A stretch of DNA of 64,000 nucleotides from assembly GCF_014842025.1 (NCBI RefSeq), contig NZ_JACYUY010000028.1, forward strand, positions 1 to 64,000. The letters are read 5' to 3'. Shown here piece after piece: positions 60,171-64,000 of this stretch. The notes below the pieces were generated by a model that worked only from the letters and a program-made list of their open reading frames with translations, was not told where the DNA came from and did not search any database. The position numbers and the translations under genes were made by a program. This stretch comes from Massilia sp. CFBP 13721. Lineage in GTDB: Bacteria > Pseudomonadota > Gammaproteobacteria > Burkholderiales > Burkholderiaceae_D. Every line of letters begins with the position of its first letter. Within the stretch, counting starts at the first letter, position 1.

Positions 60171-61421
60171 ATGGACAAGCTTCAAATTGTCGGCGGCAAG
60201 CGCCTGAACGGCGAGATCGCGGTCTCCGGCGCCAAGAACGCGGCGCTGCCGATCCTGTGCGCCGGCCTGCTGACGTCCGGCGACGTCGAACTGTCGAACG
60301 TGCCGCGCCTGCACGACGTCAAGACGATCCTGAAACTGCTGGCGCAGACCGGCCTCACCGTGACCCAGGACGACGAGAACGTCACCCTGAACGGCGCGAA
60401 TATCACCAGCCTGGAAGCGCCGTATGAACTGGTGAAAACCATGCGCGCCTCGATCCTGGTGCTGGGCCCGCTGCTGGCGCGCTTCGGCGAAGCCAAGGTC
60501 TCCTTGCCGGGCGGCTGCGCGATCGGTTCGCGTCCGGTCGACCAGCACATCAAGGGTCTACGGGCGATGGGCGCCGAGATCACGATCGAAGGCGGCTACA
60601 TCTACGCCAAGGCCAAAAAATTAAAAGGCGCGCGCATTCTGACCGACATGATCACGGTCACCGGCACCGAGAACTTGCTGATGGCCGCGACCCTGGCCGA
60701 AGGCGAGACCATTCTCGAAAACGCCGCGCGCGAGCCGGAAGTGACGGACCTGGCGAATCTGCTGGTCGCCATGGGCGCCCGGATCGAAGGCATCGGCACC
60801 GACCGCCTGGTGATCCAGGGCGTGGCCGAACTGCATGGCGCCAAACACGCCGTGATTTCCGACCGCATCGAAGCGGCTACTTTTCTCTGCGCGGTGGCGG
60901 CCACCGGCGGCGACATCGTGCTGACCAACACCCGCACCGATATTTTCGATGTCGCGCTCGACAAGCTGCGCGAAGTCGGTCTGCAGATGGACGTGGGCAC
61001 GGATACCATCCGCGCGCGCATGGACAGCCGCCCGCACCCTGTGTCGTTCCGCACCACCGAATACCCGGGCTTCCCGACCGACATGCAGGCCCAGTTCATG
61101 GCGGTGAACACCATCGCCGCCGGCCCGAGCCGTGTGACCGAGACGATTTTCGAGAACCGCTTCATGCACGTGCAAGAGATGAATCGCCTCGGCGCCGCCA
61201 TCTTCACCGAAGGGAATACCGCCCTGATCAAGGGGGTCGAGCGCCTGGTGGGCGCCGAGGTGATGGCGACCGACCTGCGCGCTTCGGCGTCGCTGGTGAT
61301 CGCCGCGATGGCGGCCGAGGGTACCACCCTGATCGACCGCATCTATCACCTTGACCGCGGCTACGACCGCATGGAAGTGAAACTGTCGCGCGTCGGCGCC
61401 GACATCGTGCGCATCAAGTAA
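60171..61421 (+). CDS. murA: UDP-N-acetylglucosamine 1-carboxyvinyltransferase
   Basis: MurA catalyses the first committed step of peptidoglycan precursor synthesis, adding enolpyruvate to UDP-GlcNAc. The 416-residue product has catalytic Cys116 in LPGGCAIGSRPVDQHIKGL, so it should be fosfomycin-sensitive at that position. KLQIVGGKRLNGEIAVSGAKNAALP at the N-terminus and the two inside-out alpha/beta barrels are intact. Confidence 0.98.
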   Translation: MDKLQIVGGKRLNGEIAVSGAKNAALPILCAGLLTSGDVELSNVPRLHDVKTILKLLAQTGLTVTQDDENVTLNGANITSLEAPYELVKTMRASILVLGPLLARFGEAKVSLPGGCAIGSRPVDQHIKGLRAMGAEITIEGGYIYAKAKKLKGARILTDMITVTGTENLLMAATLAEGETILENAAREPEVTDLANLLVAMGARIEGIGTDRLVIQGVAELHGAKHAVISDRIEAATFLCAVAATGGDIVLTNTRTDIFDVALDKLREVGLQMDVGTDTIRARMDSRPHPVSFRTTEYPGFPTDMQAQFMAVNTIAAGPSRVTETIFENRFMHVQEMNRLGAAIFTEGNTALIKGVERLVGAEVMATDLRASASLVIAAMAAEGTTLIDRIYHLDRGYDRMEVKLSRVGADIVRIK

Positions 61422-61438
61422 TCGAAATAGTCAAACCC

Positions 61439-62122
61439 ATGAGCATCGCAACACAATCGACGGACCAGGGCTTGATCCTGGCGCTGTCCAAAGGCCGGAT
61501 TTTCGAGGACACGCTGCCGCTGCTGGCAGCGGCCGGCATCACCGTCACCGAGAATCCGGAAACGTCCCGCAAACTGATCCTGGCGACCAACGACCCGGCC
61601 GTGCGCGTACTGATCGTGCGCGCCAGCGACGTGCCGACCTATGTGCAGTACGGCGCCGCCGACTTCGGCGTGGCCGGCAAGGACGTGCTGATGGAGCACG
61701 GCGGCGAGGGTTTATACCAACCGGTCGACCTGAACATCGCCTGCTGCCGCATGTCGGTGGCGGTGAACGCCGGCTTCGACTACGAGACCGCGGTGCGCCA
61801 GGGCGCGCGCCTGCGCGTGGCGACCAAGTTCGTCGACACCGCGCGCCAGCACTTCGCGAACAAAGGCGTGCACGTCGACCTCATTAAACTGTACGGCTCG
61901 ATGGAACTGGCGCCCTTGGTCGGGCTGTCGGACGCCATCGTCGACGTGGTCTCGACCGGCAATACGCTGCGCGCGAACAACCTGGTCGAAGTCGAGAAGA
62001 TCATGGAGATCTCCTCGCGCCTGGTCGTCAACCAGGCGGCACTGAAACTGAAACGCGCGCGCCTGCAACCCATCATCGAAGCGTTCGAGCGCGCTTCCAA
62101 ACAATCACTGCAACAAGGCTGA
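61439..62122 (+). CDS. hisG: ATP phosphoribosyltransferase, short form
   Basis: HisG starts histidine synthesis by joining ATP and PRPP. At 227 residues it is the short form, lacking the C-terminal regulatory domain, so it needs a HisZ partner encoded elsewhere. Features are LILALSKGRIFEDTLPLLAAAGI, YGAADFGVAGKDVLMEHGG and the PRPP loop LVGLSDAIVDVVSTGNTLRANNL. It lies 17 bases after murA. Confidence 0.97.
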   Translation: MSIATQSTDQGLILALSKGRIFEDTLPLLAAAGITVTENPETSRKLILATNDPAVRVLIVRASDVPTYVQYGAADFGVAGKDVLMEHGGEGLYQPVDLNIACCRMSVAVNAGFDYETAVRQGARLRVATKFVDTARQHFANKGVHVDLIKLYGSMELAPLVGLSDAIVDVVSTGNTLRANNLVEVEKIMEISSRLVVNQAALKLKRARLQPIIEAFERASKQSLQQG

Positions 62123-62125
62123 ACC

Positions 62126-63442
62126 ATGGCTGTACAGATCCGCAAACTCGATTCCACCCACGACGGTTTCAAGCAGGAGCTGCATGCGCTGCTCGCCTTC
62201 GAGGCCGACACCGACGATGCGATCGAAACGGCCGTCGGCCAGATCCTGCGCGACGTCAAGGCGCGCGGCGACGCCGCCGTGCTCGACTACACCAACCGTT
62301 TTGATCGCGTCAGTGCTTCCAGCATGGCCGCCTTCGACCTGGCGCAGGACGAGCTGGACGCCGCGCTGGCCGGGCTGCCCCAAGCGCAGCGCGACGCCTT
62401 GCAAACGGCCGCCGAACGCATCCGCGTTTTTCACGAGCGCCAGAAGGGGGAACTCAACGGTTTTACCTACACCGAAGCGGATGGCACGGTGCTCGGCCAG
62501 CGCGTCACGCCGCTCGACCGCGTCGGCATCTACGTCCCCGGCGGCAAGGCGGCGTATCCATCGTCGGTGCTGATGAATGCGATCCCGGCGCAGGTGGCGG
62601 GCGTTCAAGACATCGTGATGGTGGTGCCGACGCCGGACGGCGTCAAAAACCAGATGGTGCTGGCCGCCGCTGCGATTGCCGGCGTGACGCGCGTGATCAC
62701 CATCGGCGGCGCCCAGGCCGTGGCCGCGCTGGCCTACGGTACCGAGACCATTCCCGCGGTCGACAAGATCGTCGGCCCCGGCAATGCCTATGTCGCCGCC
62801 GCCAAGCGCCGCGTGTTCGGCACGGTCGGCATCGACATGATCGCCGGACCATCGGAGATCCTGGTGCTGTGCGACGGCACGACCGATCCCGACTGGGTGG
62901 CGATGGACCTGTTCTCGCAGGCCGAGCATGACGAACTGGCGCAGGCGATCATGCTGTGCCCGGACGCCGACTACATCGCGCAGGTCGAGGCCAGCATCCA
63001 CAAGCTGCTGCCGACCATGCCGCGCGCCGCGACCATCACGACGTCGCTGGGCGACCGCGGCGCATTGATTAAAGTGCGCGACATGGCGGAAGCGTGCGCG
63101 ATCGCCAACGACATCGCCGCCGAACACCTGGAAATCTCGGCCGAGCACCCGCAGCAGTGGGCCGATAAAATCCGTCACGCCGGCGCCATGTTCCTCGGCC
63201 GCTTTTCGTCGGAAGCGCTGGGAGATTATTGCTGCGGTCCGAACCACGTGCTGCCGACCTCGCGCACGGCGCGTTTTTCGTCGCCGCTGGGCGTCTACGA
63301 TTTCCAGAAGCGCTCGTCGATCCTGCAGGTAAGCGAAGCGGGCGCCCAGACGCTCGGTAAAGTCGCGGCCGAACTGGCGTATGGCGAGGGACTGCAGGCG
63401 CACGCGCGCAGCGCAGAACTGCGTATTAAATCCCCGTCATGA
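62126..63442 (+). CDS. hisD: Histidinol dehydrogenase
   Basis: HisD performs the last two oxidations of histidine synthesis. The 438-residue product has YVPGGKAAYPSSVLMNAIPAQVAGV, GNAYVAAAKRRVFGTVGIDMIAGPSEILVLCD, and AEHLEISAEHPQQWADKIRHAGAMFLG, carrying the zinc-ligand and base residues of the family. It follows hisG by 3 bases. The stop overlaps the next gene (ATGA at 63439-63442). Confidence 0.97.
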   Translation: MAVQIRKLDSTHDGFKQELHALLAFEADTDDAIETAVGQILRDVKARGDAAVLDYTNRFDRVSASSMAAFDLAQDELDAALAGLPQAQRDALQTAAERIRVFHERQKGELNGFTYTEADGTVLGQRVTPLDRVGIYVPGGKAAYPSSVLMNAIPAQVAGVQDIVMVVPTPDGVKNQMVLAAAAIAGVTRVITIGGAQAVAALAYGTETIPAVDKIVGPGNAYVAAAKRRVFGTVGIDMIAGPSEILVLCDGTTDPDWVAMDLFSQAEHDELAQAIMLCPDADYIAQVEASIHKLLPTMPRAATITTSLGDRGALIKVRDMAEACAIANDIAAEHLEISAEHPQQWADKIRHAGAMFLGRFSSEALGDYCCGPNHVLPTSRTARFSSPLGVYDFQKRSSILQVSEAGAQTLGKVAAELAYGEGLQAHARSAELRIKSPS

Positions 63443-64000
63443 CTGACTGGGTCAACCGGGTATTCTGCGAGGATGCGCTGGCTGGCCTGGCGCGCATCCC
63501 CGATGGCGCCGTTGACCTGATCCTGACCGACCCGCCCTACAATCTCGGCAAGGATTACGGCAACGGCTCCGACCAGCAAAGCGTCGAAGCCTACCTCGCC
63601 TGGACCGAGGAGTGGATCGATGCCGCGCTGCCGAAGCTGAAACCGAACGGCAGCCTGTACATCTTCCTCACCTGGCGCTTCGCGCCGGAGATCTTCGTCA
63701 TGCTGAAAAAGCGCATGACGATGATGAACGAGATCATCTGGGACCGGCGCGTGCCCTCGATGGGCGGCAGCGTGCGCAGTTTTAGCTCAGTGCACGACAC
63801 CATCGGCTTCTTCGTCAACCGCAAGGATTACTATTTCGACCTCGATGCGGTGCGCATTCCGTATGACGCGGCGACCAAGAAGGCGCGTTCGCGTTCGATT
63901 TTCGTCGGCGCCAAGTGGCTCGAGGTCGGCTACAACCCGAAGGATTTGTGGAGCGTGTCGCGCCTGCACCGCGAGCATCCGGAGCGCGCCGATCATCCGA
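63439..64000 (+). CDS. Site-specific DNA methyltransferase (N6-adenine/N4-cytosine, beta class), partial
   Basis: The gene starts at ATG 63439 and is cut by the end of the window after 187 residues. The catalytic motif DPPYNLG (from Asp31) lies near the N-terminus with RVFCEDALAGLARIPDGAVDLILT before it, the order of beta-class amino-methyltransferases. Later blocks include LKPNGSLYIFLTWR and NEIIWDRRVPSMGG, and the visible end (HPERADHP) should lead into the family's TQKP segment. It overlaps the hisD stop by 4 bases and must be co-translated with the his genes. No restriction enzyme gene is visible. Confidence 0.87.
   Translation, partial: MTDWVNRVFCEDALAGLARIPDGAVDLILTDPPYNLGKDYGNGSDQQSVEAYLAWTEEWIDAALPKLKPNGSLYIFLTWRFAPEIFVMLKKRMTMMNEIIWDRRVPSMGGSVRSFSSVHDTIGFFVNRKDYYFDLDAVRIPYDAATKKARSRSIFVGAKWLEVGYNPKDLWSVSRLHREHPERADHP

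Overview
The window is high-GC, gene-dense DNA that looks like a chromosome segment of a betaproteobacterium in the Oxalobacteraceae (Massilia/Telluria/Duganella-like). Three things point there: the block gltB-gltD-mlaFEDACB-ABC transporter-bolA-murA-hisG-hisD, the short HisG, and many palindromic GTAGGG-type intergenic repeats. The assignment is inferred from gene order and protein character; no database search was possible. No rRNA, tRNA, CRISPR array, prophage or conventional insertion sequence was found.

Bases 1-25,700 form an unusually complete peptidoglycan (muropeptide) salvage region. It holds a D-amino-acid dehydrogenase, an exported beta-lactamase-fold serine hydrolase and a HutC-type GntR regulator. 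These are followed by a MurNAc-6-phosphate etherase (murQ), an AmpG-like permease, a NagX-like membrane acyltransferase, a DigH/YngK-type glycosidase lipoprotein, a BadF-type amino-sugar kinase, an AmiD-type amidase lipoprotein, a LysR regulator and a VanX/DdpX D-Ala-D-Ala dipeptidase. A TonB-dependent receptor, a PBP4-type DacB, a fused SpmA-SpmB protein, an orphan family-5 solute-binding protein, a second TonB-dependent receptor and an exported LD-carboxypeptidase complete it. Read together: receptors and binding protein capture wall fragments, amidase/glycosidase/carboxypeptidases trim them, AmpG imports them, kinase plus MurQ convert MurNAc towards GlcNAc-6-P, and DdpX plus DadA consume D-Ala-D-Ala and D-Ala.

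Bases 25,700-35,600 carry a MORN-repeat protein with a TonB-like C-terminus, then acyl-CoA and leucine/isovalerate catabolism: a GNAT protein, two acyl-CoA dehydrogenases (one is isovaleryl-CoA dehydrogenase), an SDR, a thiolase overlapping aceK, and a LiuR-like MerR regulator with two operator-like palindromes and a metallo-beta-lactamase-fold hydrolase. Bases 35,800-46,000 hold housekeeping and regulatory genes: an XRE-like regulator, ubiX, grxD, tex, a large SNF2-family helicase and a PAS histidine kinase/response regulator pair.

At 46,219-47,094 sits a REP-associated tyrosine transposase (RAYT)-like gene inside an imperfect inverted repeat. The HUH histidine and the conserved RYI-motif tyrosine are both substituted. 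About 20 hairpin repeats with a GTAGGGTGG/CCACGCG frame and covarying stems lie between genes across the window, three of them directly upstream of this gene. A second family forms a tandem pair after mlaB.

Bases 47,200-64,000 are core genes: glutamate synthase (gltB, gltD), the Mla outer-membrane lipid-asymmetry system, an ABC-2 exporter, a BolA-like protein, murA, hisG and hisD. A DNA methyltransferase gene overlaps the hisD stop codon and runs off the end of the window.
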